NCBI RefSeq assembly: GCF_014230465.1 | Contig: NZ_JAAXCY010000009.1 | Span: forward strand, 62,001-126,000 | Reading direction: 5' to 3' | Length of the DNA: 64,000 bases | Source: Pseudomonas cremoris | GTDB lineage: Bacteria; Pseudomonadota; Gammaproteobacteria; Pseudomonadales; Pseudomonadaceae | In this document: in pieces, positions 46,680-56,099 of the stretch | Layout of the letters: each line of letters opens with the position of its first letter | How positions within the stretch are numbered: the first letter of the stretch is position 1 | The notes under the pieces: generated by a model | Database searches by the model: none | Told to the model about the DNA's origin: nothing | The model's input: the letters and a program-made list of their open reading frames with translations, nothing else | Made by a program: the position numbers and the translations under genes

Positions 46680-47696
46680 ATGTCAATGCAAGTAATGCGC
46701 GGCTGGGCGACTCGGCATGCGTCCTGGATGGGCCTGATTGGCCTGCTGGGCGCGACGCAAGAGGCGCAGGCCGGTGACTACGATGGTTCACCCCAGGTCG
46801 CCGAATTTGTCGGTGAAATGACCCGCGACTACGGTTTCGCCGGTGAACAACTGATGGGCGTGTTCCGCGAGGCGCAGCGCAAGCAGGCGATCCTCGATGC
46901 GATTTCCCGCCCGGCCGAGCGCGTGAAGCAGTGGAAGGAATATCGCCCGATGTTCCTTACCGACGCCCGCGTGGCGCGGGGTGTGGATTTCTGGCGCCAG
47001 CATGAGGCAGTGCTGGCCCGCGCCGAGCAGGAATACGGCGTACCGGCCCAGGTGATTGTCGCGATCATTGGCATCGAAACCTTCTACGGACGCAATACTG
47101 GCAGCTATCGGGTGATCGACGCATTGTCGACCCTGGGCTTCGATTACCCGCCGCGCGCCGAATTCTTCCGCAAGGAGCTGCGCGAGTTCCTGTTGCTGGC
47201 CCGCGAAGAACAGGTCGATCCGCTGACCCTCAAGGGCTCCTACGCCGGTGCGATGGGCTTGCCGCAGTTCATGCCTAGCAGCTTCCGCGCTTACGCGGTG
47301 GACTTTGACGGTGACGGCCACATCAACATCTGGAGCAACCCGGATGATGCCATCGGCAGTGTGGCCAGCTACTTCAAGCGCCATGGCTGGGTCGCCGGCG
47401 AACCGGTGGTGGTTCGCGCCGATGTCAGCGGTGATCGAGCCGATGAAGGCTTGACCCAGGGCATCGAGCCGGTCAAGACGGTCGGGGAGTTGCGGGCGCT
47501 GGGCTGGTCGGGTCAGAATGCGCCACGCGATGACATGCCGGTGACGGCGTTCCGTCTCGAAGGCGAAAACGGCCCGGAATACTGGATGGGCCTGAAGAAT
47601 TTCTACGCAATCACGCGTTATAACCGCAGTGTGATGTACGCCATGGCCGTGCATCAGCTGTCAGACATGCTGGTCCAAGCACGGGGCACCAAGTAA
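46680..47696 (+). CDS. mltB: lytic murein transglycosylase B, soluble form
   Basis: The product has 338 residues with a signal peptide ending AQA-GDY (about 31) and no lipobox. The GH103 catalytic Glu is in IIGIETFYGR; AGAMGLPQFMPSSF and DFDGDGHINIW are family marks. It cleaves glycan strands between MurNAc and GlcNAc. ATG 46680 follows AAGGTGAAG. The stop shares one base with the rlpA start. Confidence 0.93.
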   Translation: MSMQVMRGWATRHASWMGLIGLLGATQEAQAGDYDGSPQVAEFVGEMTRDYGFAGEQLMGVFREAQRKQAILDAISRPAERVKQWKEYRPMFLTDARVARGVDFWRQHEAVLARAEQEYGVPAQVIVAIIGIETFYGRNTGSYRVIDALSTLGFDYPPRAEFFRKELREFLLLAREEQVDPLTLKGSYAGAMGLPQFMPSSFRAYAVDFDGDGHINIWSNPDDAIGSVASYFKRHGWVAGEPVVVRADVSGDRADEGLTQGIEPVKTVGELRALGWSGQNAPRDDMPVTAFRLEGENGPEYWMGLKNFYAITRYNRSVMYAMAVHQLSDMLVQARGTK

Positions 47697-48691
47697 TGCG
47701 GGTATCGTCGATCAAAAATCCGCTCAAGCTGGTGGCGTTTGCCGCGTTGTCCCTGCTGGTCGTCAGTTGTTCCACCAGCCGTGGTCCGGCGCAGAAGGGC
47801 GGGACCGCTGTGCGTTCCCAACCGGGCCTGGACATCAACCGCGCCCACAAAGACGGCGCGCCGTGGTGGGATGTGGACGTCTCGAAAATTCCGGATGCCA
47901 CGCCGACCCTGCACACCGGAGCCTACAAGGCCAACCCGTATACCGTGCTGGGCAAGACCTACTTCCCGCTGCAGGAATCCAAGACCTATGTCCAGTCGGG
48001 CACGGCGTCCTGGTACGGCACCAAGTTCCATGGCCAGAACACCGCCAACGGCGAAGTGTATGACCTGTACGGCATGAGCGCTGCGCACAAGACCCTGCCG
48101 CTGCCCAGCTATGTACGCGTAACCAACCTGGACAACAACCGCACCGTGATCCTGCGGGTCAACGACCGTGGGCCGTTCTACTCGGACCGCATCATCGACT
48201 TGTCCTACGCGGCGGCGAAGAAACTCGGCTACGCCGAAACCGGTACCGCGCGGGTCAAGGTCGAAGGCATCGACCCGGCGCAATATTGGGCCCAGCGTGG
48301 CAAACCGGCGCCGTTGATGCTCAACGAGCCGCAAACCCCGCAGCCGCAAGTGACGGCGTCGGCAGGCAAGATCGAACAGTGGACGCCGCCGCCGGCACAG
48401 CACGCGCCGGATACGGTGGTGGTGCCCCATGCAGCACCGGGTGCTTCCATGGCCGGTGGGCAATACCTGCAGGTTGGCGCATTTGCCAACCCGGATGCGG
48501 CAGAGCTGCTAAGGTCGAAGCTCAGCGGCATGGTCAACGCGCCGGTGTTCATCAGTTCCATCGTGCGTAACCAGCAGACTCTGCACCGTGTACGTATGGG
48601 GCCGATTGGCTCACCAAGCGAAGTCGCACAAGTGCAGAACAGCGTGCGCCTGGCCAACCTGGGACAACCCAGTGTGGTCACCGCCGAATAA
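47696..48691 (+). CDS. rlpA: septal ring lytic transglycosylase RlpA
   Basis: The product has 331 residues with lipobox LVVSC (Cys25). The double-psi beta-barrel domain (about 95-190) includes SGTASWYGTKFHGQNTANGE and VRVNDRGPFYSDRIIDLS-like segments; a C-terminal SPOR domain (about 255-330) targets denuded septal glycan. In Pseudomonas it degrades stem-free glycan. It follows mltB with a one-base overlap. Confidence 0.94.
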   Translation: MRVSSIKNPLKLVAFAALSLLVVSCSTSRGPAQKGGTAVRSQPGLDINRAHKDGAPWWDVDVSKIPDATPTLHTGAYKANPYTVLGKTYFPLQESKTYVQSGTASWYGTKFHGQNTANGEVYDLYGMSAAHKTLPLPSYVRVTNLDNNRTVILRVNDRGPFYSDRIIDLSYAAAKKLGYAETGTARVKVEGIDPAQYWAQRGKPAPLMLNEPQTPQPQVTASAGKIEQWTPPPAQHAPDTVVVPHAAPGASMAGGQYLQVGAFANPDAAELLRSKLSGMVNAPVFISSIVRNQQTLHRVRMGPIGSPSEVAQVQNSVRLANLGQPSVVTAE

Positions 48692-48704
48692 CAAAAGATT
48701 GAAG

Positions 48705-48843
48705 GTTCAGGCCTGAACGTGGGCTTGAACCGGGGTTGTTGGCTCGTTGAACAATAAAAACCCAGGGGCAAGGGGTGAGCGGGCAACCGAACACGCGACA
48801 GTCTGGAAGCGGGCTGTCTGAATAGTTTTGCCCGCGAGGGCAA
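48705..48843 (+). other. hairpins in the rlpA-dacC gap
   Basis: The 179-base gap holds the palindrome GTTCAGGCCTGAAC (48705-48718) and a later stem TTGCCC-GCGA-GGGCAA (48828-48843). They could end or process the rlpA transcript, but neither has a T-run. Confidence 0.35.
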
Positions 48844-48870
48844 GTTTCCATAAGCAATTTCGAGAGACGG

Positions 48871-50028
48871 ATGAACATCACCACCTTAGCCAAACGCACG
48901 TGCCTGCTTCTTTCGCTGATCATCACCCCGGCCGCCTGGGCGGTTGAAATGGTGCCGGCTTCCCCGCAACTGGCTGCCAAGGCCTGGGTCCTCATGGATG
49001 CCGCCAGCGGCAACGTGCTGGTCGAGAACAACGGTGACCAGCGCCTGCCACCGGCCAGCTTGACCAAGCTGATGACCGCCTACATCGCGACCCTGGAAAT
49101 TCGTCGCGGCCAGATCGGCGAGAACGACCCGGTCACCGTCAGCGAAAACGCCTGGCGTACCGGCGGTTCGCGGATGTTCATCAAGGTTGGCTCGCAGGTG
49201 ACTGTCAGCGACCTGCTGCACGGCATCATCATCCAGTCCGGCAACGACGCCAGCGTGGCCCTGTCCGAGCACATCGCCGGCAGCGAAGACGCGTTCGCCG
49301 ACATGATGAACAAAACCGTGACTGACCTGGGCATGACCAACAGCCACTTCATGAACCCGACCGGTCTGCCAAACCCTGAGCACTATTCGTCGGCTCACGA
49401 CATGGCGATCCTGGCGCGCGCGATCATTCGTGTTGACCCGGTGCACTACGCGATCTACTCCCAGAAGGAGTTCTTCTGGAACAACATCAAGCAGCCTAAC
49501 CGCAACCTGCTGCTGTGGCGTGACAAGACCGTTGACGGTCTGAAAACCGGCCACACCGACGAAGCCGGCTACTGCATGGTGTCCTCGGCTGTACGCGATG
49601 GCCAACGCCTGATCGCCGTGGTATTCGGCACCAACAGCGAGCAGGCCCGTGCGGCCGAGACGCAAAAATTGCTGACCTACGGTTTCCGTTTCTTCGAAAC
49701 CCAGACCTTCTATCAGAAGGGTGCTGAGCTTGCGACCGCTCCGGTCTGGAAGGGCGCAACTTCCCAGGTCAAGGCTGGCCTGGCTGAAGACCTGACCCTG
49801 ACCATGCCTAAAGGCCAGCTGAAAAAGCTCGCTGCCAGCATGACCATGAACCCGCACCTGGTTGCCCCAATCGCCAAGGGTGACGTGATCGGTAAGGTCG
49901 AAGTCAAGCTGGACGACAAGGTCGTGCACAGCGCTGACCTGATCGCCCTGGACGCCGTCGACGAAGGTGGTATCTTCCGCCGCGTCTGGGATAGCATCCG
50001 TCTATTCTTCTACAGCTTGTTCAACTGA
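48871..50028 (+). CDS. dacC: D-alanyl-D-alanine carboxypeptidase (PBP5/6 type)
   Basis: The product has 385 residues. Signal peptide ends AWA-VE (about 24). The three motifs are SxxK in PPASLTKLMT, SGN in IIQSGNDASVA and KTG in DGLKTGHTDEA. The C-terminal amphipathic helix (VWDSIRLFFYSLFN) anchors it to the inner membrane. It trims the terminal D-Ala of pentapeptides. The family symbol is dacA or dacC depending on the species. Confidence 0.95.
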   Translation: MNITTLAKRTCLLLSLIITPAAWAVEMVPASPQLAAKAWVLMDAASGNVLVENNGDQRLPPASLTKLMTAYIATLEIRRGQIGENDPVTVSENAWRTGGSRMFIKVGSQVTVSDLLHGIIIQSGNDASVALSEHIAGSEDAFADMMNKTVTDLGMTNSHFMNPTGLPNPEHYSSAHDMAILARAIIRVDPVHYAIYSQKEFFWNNIKQPNRNLLLWRDKTVDGLKTGHTDEAGYCMVSSAVRDGQRLIAVVFGTNSEQARAAETQKLLTYGFRFFETQTFYQKGAELATAPVWKGATSQVKAGLAEDLTLTMPKGQLKKLAASMTMNPHLVAPIAKGDVIGKVEVKLDDKVVHSADLIALDAVDEGGIFRRVWDSIRLFFYSLFN

Positions 50029-50041
50029 TAAGTGTGCACCT

Positions 50042-50076
50042 GCAAAGCCCCGTGTTGATCCGACACGGGGCTTTGC
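50042..50076 (+). terminator. strong hairpin between dacC and the DUF493 gene
   Basis: A perfect 14-bp stem, GCAAAGCCCCGTGT (50042-50055) with its complement (50063-50076), has a 7-base loop. It ends CTTTGC rather than a T-run, so it may terminate, attenuate or protect the dacC 3' end. The downstream gene starts 38 bases later. Confidence 0.7.
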
Positions 50077-50113
50077 CCGTCGCCACGGCTTACGCTTACG
50101 AGGCCGTTACGCC

Positions 50114-50389
50114 ATGACCGATAAAGAAGTAAAGGCGCCAAAGATCGAATTCCCAGTGACGGACTATCCCGTCAAAGTGATCAGCGATACCGGTGTGGGC
50201 AACAAAGACAAGATCCTCGAGATTGTGCGTAAACACGCGACGATCAACGACAACCGTGTGGACGAGCGCTCCAGCACCAACGGTAAGTACACGACGATCC
50301 AGTTGCACATTGTTGCGACCGGTCAAGAACAGCTCTACGACATCAACAGCGAACTGCGGGCCACCGGCTTCGTGCACATGGTGTTGTGA
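50114..50389 (+). CDS. YbeD-like DUF493 protein
   Basis: The product has 91 residues. The ACT-like fold begins [22 protein letters not shown], as in YbeD of E. coli, whose gene also lies between dacA and lipB. The role is unknown; a regulatory link to lipoate synthesis is suggested only by position. The stop overlaps the lipB ATG. Confidence 0.9.
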   Translation: MTDKEVKAPKIEFPVTDYPVKVISDTGVGNKDKILEIVRKHATINDNRVDERSSTNGKYTTIQLHIVATGQEQLYDINSELRATGFVHMVL

Positions 50390-51036
50390 TGTCACAGGTC
50401 CTGGGCTTTCGCGAGCTCGGCCAGATGGACTATGAGCCCGTCTGGCACGCCATGCAGCGGTTCACCAACGAGCGCGGCACGTCGGCCCCCGATGAAGTCT
50501 GGCTGGTGGAACACCCGCCGGTATTCACTCAGGGTCAGGCCGGAAAGGCCGAGCACCTGTTGGTTCCGGGTGATATTCCGGTGGTGCAGGTCGACCGAGG
50601 TGGCCAAGTGACTTACCATGGCCCCGGACAACTTGTCGCATACCTATTGTTGGACGTGCGCAAGCTGGGTTTTGGCGTGCGCGATCTGGTCAGCCGTATG
50701 GAGGCTTGCCTGATCGAACTGTTGGCCAGTTACGGCGTGACGGCCACGGCCAAACCCGATGCACCCGGTGTGTATGTGGATGGCGCGAAAATCGCCTCCC
50801 TGGGGCTGCGGATACGCCACGGGTGTTCTTTTCATGGCCTGGCCTTGAACGTGGACATGGACCTGGCGCCGTTCCGGCGGATCAACCCGTGTGGTTATGC
50901 CGGGTTGGCGATGACCCAACTGAGCGAACACGCCACACCGATTAAATTTGCCGAGGTAAGTGCCCGGCTGCGTGCGCAGCTCGTCAAACACCTCGACTAT
51001 GCTGAGCAGACGACCCTTACGGGCGGAATCGACTGA
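50389..51036 (+). CDS. lipB: octanoyl-ACP:protein N-octanoyltransferase
   Basis: The product has 215 residues. [20 protein letters not shown] carries the conserved His, and the catalytic Cys is in INPCGYAG after a conserved Lys in [12 protein letters not shown]. It transfers octanoate from ACP to lipoyl domains. ATG 50389 shares a base with the preceding stop; a GTG one codon earlier is possible. Confidence 0.96.
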   Translation: MSQVLGFRELGQMDYEPVWHAMQRFTNERGTSAPDEVWLVEHPPVFTQGQAGKAEHLLVPGDIPVVQVDRGGQVTYHGPGQLVAYLLLDVRKLGFGVRDLVSRMEACLIELLASYGVTATAKPDAPGVYVDGAKIASLGLRIRHGCSFHGLALNVDMDLAPFRRINPCGYAGLAMTQLSEHATPIKFAEVSARLRAQLVKHLDYAEQTTLTGGID

Positions 51037-51038
51037 TT

Positions 51039-52064
51039 ATGACTACTGATGCAGTGCAAACCATGATCCCGACGGTGGACGTTACCGACCGTCCGGCCCC
51101 GGCCCCGCGTGCCAAGGTGGAAGCCGGCGTCAAGCTGCGCGGCGCCGAGAAGGTTGCACGCATTCCGGTGAAGATCATTCCGACCACCGAACTGCCGAAG
51201 AAACCCGACTGGATCCGCGTGCGTATCCCGGTTTCGCCGGAGGTCGACCGTATCAAGGCGCTGCTGCGCAAGCACAAGCTGCACAGCGTGTGCGAAGAAG
51301 CCTCCTGCCCGAACCTGGGCGAGTGCTTCTCTGGTGGCACCGCCACCTTCATGATCATGGGTGACATCTGCACCCGTCGTTGCCCGTTCTGTGACGTTGG
51401 CCACGGCCGACCAAAACCTCTGGACGTCAACGAGCCGGAAAGCCTGGCCATCGCCATCGCTGACCTGCGCCTCAAGTACGTGGTGATCACCTCGGTAGAC
51501 CGCGACGATTTGCGTGACGGCGGTGCCCAGCACTTTGCCGACTGCATCCGCGAAATCCGCAAGCTGTCGCCAAACGTGATGCTCGAAACCCTGGTCCCGG
51601 ACTACCGTGGCCGTATGGATGTGGCGCTGGAAATCACCGCTGCCGAGCCGCCGGATGTGTTCAACCACAACCTGGAAACCGTGCCACGCCTGTACAAGGC
51701 TGCGCGTCCGGGTTCGGACTATCAATGGTCGCTGACCCTGCTGCAGAAATTCAAGCAGATGATGCCGCACATCCCGACCAAATCCGGCCTGATGCTGGGC
51801 CTGGGCGAGACCGACGAAGAAGTGATCGAAGTCATGAAGCGCATGCGCGAACACGACATCGACATGCTGACCCTGGGCCAGTACCTGCAACCGTCCCGCA
51901 GCCACTTGCCGGTGCAGCGTTTTGTGCACCCGGACACCTTTGCCTGGTTCGCCGAGGAAGGTTACAAGATGGGCTTCAAGAACGTCGCGTCGGGCCCGTT
52001 GGTACGTTCGTCGTACCACGCTGACGAGCAGGCCAAGCTGGTCAAGGCGAGCCTGGTTTCGTAA
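51039..52064 (+). CDS. lipA: lipoyl synthase
   Basis: The product has 341 residues. Auxiliary cluster cysteines are in [12 protein letters not shown], the radical-SAM CxxxCxxC is CTRRCPFC, and the auxiliary-cluster serine is in VRSSYHA. It inserts two sulfur atoms into octanoyl-protein. It lies 2 bases after lipB. Confidence 0.97.
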   Translation: MTTDAVQTMIPTVDVTDRPAPAPRAKVEAGVKLRGAEKVARIPVKIIPTTELPKKPDWIRVRIPVSPEVDRIKALLRKHKLHSVCEEASCPNLGECFSGGTATFMIMGDICTRRCPFCDVGHGRPKPLDVNEPESLAIAIADLRLKYVVITSVDRDDLRDGGAQHFADCIREIRKLSPNVMLETLVPDYRGRMDVALEITAAEPPDVFNHNLETVPRLYKAARPGSDYQWSLTLLQKFKQMMPHIPTKSGLMLGLGETDEEVIEVMKRMREHDIDMLTLGQYLQPSRSHLPVQRFVHPDTFAWFAEEGYKMGFKNVASGPLVRSSYHADEQAKLVKASLVS

Positions 52065-52082
52065 GCCGCACCGCAGATTGAA

Positions 52083-52188
52083 TGTGGTAGCGGGCTTGTG
52101 TGGGAGCGGGCTTGCTCGCGAATGCGGTGTATCAGTCAACTATTCAGGTGACTGATACACCGCATTCGCGAGCAAGCCCGCTCCCACA
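52083..52188. repeat. REPIN preceded by a partial REP duplicate
   Basis: A 90-base REPIN (52099-52188) follows directly on a truncated half-site TGTGGTAGCGGGCTTG (52083-52098), which repeats the first part of the REP with one change. It lies between lipA and the LD-carboxypeptidase gene. Confidence 0.9.
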
Positions 52189-52220
52189 TTTCGTTCCGCG
52201 TTAGTCAAGGAGAGTCGTGG

Positions 52221-53141
52221 ATGAGCACTGCAGTACCTGCCCTTCGCCCCGAAGGCACCATCGCCCTGATCGCCCCCGCAGGCCCGGCCGAACTGGACGC
52301 CGAAAAAGCCGCACAATGGGTGCGTAATCGCGGCTACAACCTGCGTATTTTTCCGGGTGTATTTGAACGCGATGGCTATCTGGCCGGCAGCGACGACACC
52401 CGCCTCAACGACCTCCATGCCGCCTTCGCCGATTCCGACATCGATGCCATCTTCTGCCTGCGCGGCGGCTATGGCACGCCACGCCTGCTCGACCGCTTGG
52501 ACTTCGGCCTGCTACGCGACAACCCCAAGCCATTCGTAGGCTATAGCGACCTTACCGCCGTGCACCTGGCTATCAGCCGGTACGCGGGCTTCGTGACGTT
52601 CCACGGGCCGATGTTCAAAGTCGACCTGCTGGGCGACAAGCAGCAACCCACCGAGTCTTCACTGTTCAGCATGCTGCGCGGCCAACTGGGCGTCGGCAGC
52701 GTGCTGGCACACCCGGTGGCCTACCCATTGACCACTATTGCGCCTGGCATTGCCTGTGGGCGCTTGCTGGGGGGCAACCTGTCGATGATCGCAGCGGTGA
52801 TGGGGACCGCCTTTGAGATCGACGCCGAAGGCATCATCTTGCTGATCGAAGACGTCAACGAGCCCATCTACCGTATCGACCGCTTGCTGACGCACCTTCG
52901 CCTGGCGGGCAAGCTGGCCCAAGTGGCGGGTGTGCTGGTGGGGGACGTGGCTGGTGTGGACAAGGTTGCGTTGGAGCAGTTGCTCAAGCAGACCTTTGAA
53001 CCGCTGTGCATTCCGGTGTTGGCGGGGTGGCGCAGTGGGCATTGCGACCCGAACCTGACGTTGCCGATGGGAGCGTTGGTGCGGTTGGATGCGGGGGAGC
53101 AGCGGGTGGTATTGGAGCAGGATGTGGTAGTTAAGCCCTAG
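52221..53141 (+). CDS. ldcA: LD-carboxypeptidase (S66 family)
   Basis: The product has 306 residues. The nucleophile Ser is in VGYSDLTAVH, preceded by LRGGYGTPRLLD; the catalytic Glu and His are in LLIEDVNEPIYR and WRSGHCDPNLTLPMG. It removes D-Ala from murein tetrapeptides during recycling in the cytoplasm. It fits with mpl, which reuses the tripeptide. Confidence 0.95.
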   Translation: MSTAVPALRPEGTIALIAPAGPAELDAEKAAQWVRNRGYNLRIFPGVFERDGYLAGSDDTRLNDLHAAFADSDIDAIFCLRGGYGTPRLLDRLDFGLLRDNPKPFVGYSDLTAVHLAISRYAGFVTFHGPMFKVDLLGDKQQPTESSLFSMLRGQLGVGSVLAHPVAYPLTTIAPGIACGRLLGGNLSMIAAVMGTAFEIDAEGIILLIEDVNEPIYRIDRLLTHLRLAGKLAQVAGVLVGDVAGVDKVALEQLLKQTFEPLCIPVLAGWRSGHCDPNLTLPMGALVRLDAGEQRVVLEQDVVVKP

Positions 53142-53155
53142 TTTTCTGTCGCCTG

Positions 53156-53226
53156 TTGCGAGCAAGCCCGCTCCCACATTTGATGTGTGAATACATTCAA
53201 AATGTGGGAGCGAGCTTGCTCGCGAA
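53156..53226. repeat. head-to-head REP pair (reversed arrangement)
   Basis: Two REPs face the opposite way from the other REPINs: the complement half-site first (53156-53178), then GTGGGAGCGAGCTTGC (53203-53226). They enclose about 24 bases with TGAATACATTCA. The pair lies between two convergent genes. Confidence 0.8.
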
Positions 53227-53249
53227 GGCGGTAGTTGCCATAGGCAGAT

Positions 53250-54575
53250 CTATCGGTCCTGCAACGACTCCAACAGCTTCACCGTCGGATACCCATCCGC
53301 AGGCCAGCCTAACGCCTGCTGCGCCGCACGAATCGCCTTACGCGTATTGGCACCGATAATCCCATCCGGGTTGCCCGCGTCATAACCCTTGGCACTCAGC
53401 GCCGTCTGCAAATCAATGCGTTGGGAGCGACTCAGCGGCCGCTCATCTTTTGGCCAATCGCCACGAATCACACCACCCCCCGCAAAGCGCTCCGACAACA
53501 GGCCAACCGCCAGTGCGTAGGACGACGAGTTGTTGTACTTGAGGATCGCGCGGAAGTTGTCCAGCACCAGGAACGCCGGGCCACGGTAACCTGCCGGCAG
53601 CAACAGGGCGGCAGACAGTTGATCGACGTTTGGCGGCATGCTCGCGCCCGGTGGCAGTTGGATGCCCAGTTTCAGCCACTCAGCGACCGTTTTGCGGATG
53701 CCGCCATCGGCCAGCGCGTAATCGAAGTTCGCCGGCAATTGCTGCACTTCAAACCCCCACGGCTGGCCTTTCTGCCAGCCGGAGCTTTGCAGGTAATGCG
53801 CGGTGGAGGCGAGGGCATCGGTCGGGCTGTTCCAGATGTCACGGCGACCGTCGCCATCGAAGTCGACGGCGTGGGTGTTGTAGGTGGTCGGGATGAATTG
53901 GGTCTGGCCCATGGCACCTGCCCAGGAGCCTTTCATCTGATCGGCGGAGATGTCGCCGTGCTGGATGATCTGCAGCGCTGCCAGCAGTTGAGCCTGGGCG
54001 AACGCCGGGCGGCGGCCTTCGTAGGCCAAGGTCGCCAGGGAGCGGATCACCGAGTTATTGCCCTGGAACTGGCCGAAATTGCTCTCCATGCCCCATACCG
54101 AGACGAGTGCCTGACGATCAACGCCGTAGCGGTCTTCGATTTTTTGCAGGATATCGGCGTATTTCACCAGCAACGCCTGGCCATTGCGTACGCGCAGTGG
54201 CGACAGGGCGCCGTCGAGGTATTCCCACACCGGGCGAGAGAATTCCGGCTGGCTGCGGTCGGCGCGGATCACCGCCATGTCAGGGGTGACATTGGCGAAG
54301 GCAGTGTCGAACACGGCAGCGGTGATGCCGGCCTTCAAGGCTTGCTCGCGGAAACCGGCCTGCCATTCGGCAAAAGTCTGGGTCGGTTGAATATCTAGGT
54401 TGTCCACCGCCAGAGGAGCCACGACAGCGGGAGCCGCGACCGGTGCGGTCTGGAGTGGCGGCAGGGGTTGAGCGTCGGCCGCGGTAGGTTTTTCCGCGCA
54501 GGCGACTAGCAGAATGAGGCTGGAGGCAGCGATCAATTGGCGAAGGTGCCAACGACGGGAAAGACAAGAGGGCAT
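53250..54575 (-). CDS. MltB-type lytic murein transglycosylase with peptidoglycan-binding domain
   Basis: The product has 441 residues with lipobox LVAC (Cys27). The GH103 domain (about 75-360) has WGMESNFG with the catalytic Glu and AGAMGQTQFIPTTYN. A C-terminal PG_binding_1 domain (about 380-440) includes ALSAKGYDAGNPDGIIGANT. It is a lipoprotein paralogue of the soluble MltB at 46680. The gene stands alone. Confidence 0.93.
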   Translation of the reverse strand: MPSCLSRRWHLRQLIAASSLILLVACAEKPTAADAQPLPPLQTAPVAAPAVVAPLAVDNLDIQPTQTFAEWQAGFREQALKAGITAAVFDTAFANVTPDMAVIRADRSQPEFSRPVWEYLDGALSPLRVRNGQALLVKYADILQKIEDRYGVDRQALVSVWGMESNFGQFQGNNSVIRSLATLAYEGRRPAFAQAQLLAALQIIQHGDISADQMKGSWAGAMGQTQFIPTTYNTHAVDFDGDGRRDIWNSPTDALASTAHYLQSSGWQKGQPWGFEVQQLPANFDYALADGGIRKTVAEWLKLGIQLPPGASMPPNVDQLSAALLLPAGYRGPAFLVLDNFRAILKYNNSSSYALAVGLLSERFAGGGVIRGDWPKDERPLSRSQRIDLQTALSAKGYDAGNPDGIIGANTRKAIRAAQQALGWPADGYPTVKLLESLQDR

Positions 54576-54636
54576 GCACAGGTCCAGAGGTTACAAATCA
54601 GGAACAGACCTTATCATGTCAGAGGGCGGCTTGCCT

Positions 54637-54801
54637 TCAGGCAGCCAGAAAGTAAGAAGCCTCCCAGCTATTAGACTGGAAGGCTTCGCGGCGGTAGCTG
54701 CCTTTGCCCTTGCCGGCGCGTTCCTGACGGCTGCGGAACAGTGGCTGGGCGATGATGGATTTGGCCTTGTTGGGGCCATGCTTGGATGGCTTTTTGCTCA
54801 T
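54637..54801 (-). CDS. arfA: alternative ribosome-rescue factor ArfA
   Basis: The product has 54 residues, from a hand-read frame too short for the usual ORF cutoff. MSKKPSKHGPNKAKSII is followed by QPLFRSRQERAGKGKGSYRR, the ArfA core that binds the ribosomal mRNA channel, and then WEASYFLAA. It recruits RF2 to stalled ribosomes. The last third of the coding sequence forms a strong terminator hairpin, as in E. coli arfA, so the normal product is probably truncated and tagged by tmRNA. Confidence 0.85.
   Translation of the reverse strand: MSKKPSKHGPNKAKSIIAQPLFRSRQERAGKGKGSYRREAFQSNSWEASYFLAA
54647..54687 (-). terminator. arfA: intragenic terminator hairpin inside arfA
   Basis: On the minus strand GAAGCCTTCCAG (54687-54676) pairs with CTGGGAGGCTTC (54667-54656): 12 pairs with one wobble, 8-base loop, followed by TTACTTT. 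It lies before the arfA stop codon, so transcripts ending here lack a stop. Confidence 0.8.
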
Positions 54802-54904
54802 GTTCGTTACTCTCTGGGTGGGTTAAAGCGGTGCAAATCATCTGCCGAAGTTTGAGCGCTGTAAAGCCTGCCACATTTCAGAAATTGTAAATGCGATCAA
54901 AAAA

Positions 54905-54993
54905 TGTGGGAGCGGGCTTGCTCGCGAAGACGGAGGGCCAGACCCTGATGTGCTGAATGACACGACGCCTTCGCGAGCAAGCCCGCTCCCACA
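54905..54993. repeat. REPIN
   Basis: Inverted REP pair, 89 bases, with a diverged inner arm (CGCGAAGACGG and GACGCCTTCGCG). It lies between arfA and the 3' end of holA. Confidence 0.9.
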
Positions 54994-55022
54994 TTGGATT
55001 TGTGGTGTTTTTGAGAGGCGTT

Positions 55023-56060
55023 TTATTCGGCGGGAAGGGTTAGGCGCTGACCAGCCATCAACAGCGACAACCGACTCAGGCTCATCCACGGCGAACCGGC
55101 CGCCTGGCCCTTGATCTGCGCGTCAATGCGCTGCGCTTCCAGCAACAGTTGCGCCCAGCGTTGCGCCGAGTGCCGTTGCAGCGCCTTGCTCATCAGCGGT
55201 TTGCGTTTGTCCCACACCGGTGGCCGTGCCTGGCTGAAACACTTGTCCAGCGGCGTACCTTGGCTGTATTGCAGGGCAATATTGGCCAGTACCCGCAGCT
55301 CCCGGGCCAAAGCCCAGAGAATCACCGGAGGTTCCACGCCCTCGCCACGCAGGCCTTCGAGCATGCGCAGGGCGTGAGCGGGTTCGCCGTTGAGAATCGC
55401 ATCCACCAAGCCGAACACGTCAAACCGCGCACTGTCCGCCACGGCGCCCTGCACGGTTTCGACGGTGATCTGCCCGTCTTCGGCCATCAACTTGAGCTTT
55501 TCGATCTCCTGGGCCGCGGCAAGCAAGTTGCCCTCGACCCGGGCGGCGATCAACTCCACCGCGTCCTGAGTCGCCGAGAGCCCCGATTGGGACAAACGCT
55601 GGCGAATCCACTGCGGCAACTGATTGCTGTCTACCGGCCAGATCTGGATGAACTGGGTTTGCGCCCCTTCCACCAAGGCCTTGCCCCACTTGGTTTTCTG
55701 CGCGCTGCCATCAAGCTTGGGCACGCTGATCAGCAGTACCGTGTCTTCGGCGGGGCGCGAGCAATATTCCATCAGCGCGGCTGCGCCCTTGTCGCCTGGC
55801 TTGCCTGACGGCAGACGCAGTTCCAGCAAGCGTTTTTCGGCGAACAGCGACATGCTCGCGCCGGCCTGCAGCAACGTACCCCAGTCGAAACTGGCGTCGG
55901 CGGCGAACACCTGGCGTTCATCGAAACCTTGCTGGCGCGCGGCGGTGCGAATGGCGTCGGCGGCTTCCTGGCACAACAGCGGGTCATCACCGCTGACGAT
56001 GTAGACAGGCGCGAGGCCACCTTGCAGGTGTTTGGCGAGTTGGGCGGGGGCAAGTTTCAT
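55023..56060 (-). CDS. holA: DNA polymerase III subunit delta
   Basis: The product has 345 residues, the family length. It begins MKLAPAQLAKHLQ and continues with PVYIVSGDDPLLCQEAADAIR, typical of HolA; the C-terminal domain includes ILWALARELRVLANIA. It is the wrench subunit of the clamp loader. It lies 39 bases after lptE on the same strand. Confidence 0.96.
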   Translation of the reverse strand: MKLAPAQLAKHLQGGLAPVYIVSGDDPLLCQEAADAIRTAARQQGFDERQVFAADASFDWGTLLQAGASMSLFAEKRLLELRLPSGKPGDKGAAALMEYCSRPAEDTVLLISVPKLDGSAQKTKWGKALVEGAQTQFIQIWPVDSNQLPQWIRQRLSQSGLSATQDAVELIAARVEGNLLAAAQEIEKLKLMAEDGQITVETVQGAVADSARFDVFGLVDAILNGEPAHALRMLEGLRGEGVEPPVILWALARELRVLANIALQYSQGTPLDKCFSQARPPVWDKRKPLMSKALQRHSAQRWAQLLLEAQRIDAQIKGQAAGSPWMSLSRLSLLMAGQRLTLPAE

Positions 56061-56099
56061 AGGCAGGGTAAACGGGGCGCGTGGGGCGCCCCGTTTGGC

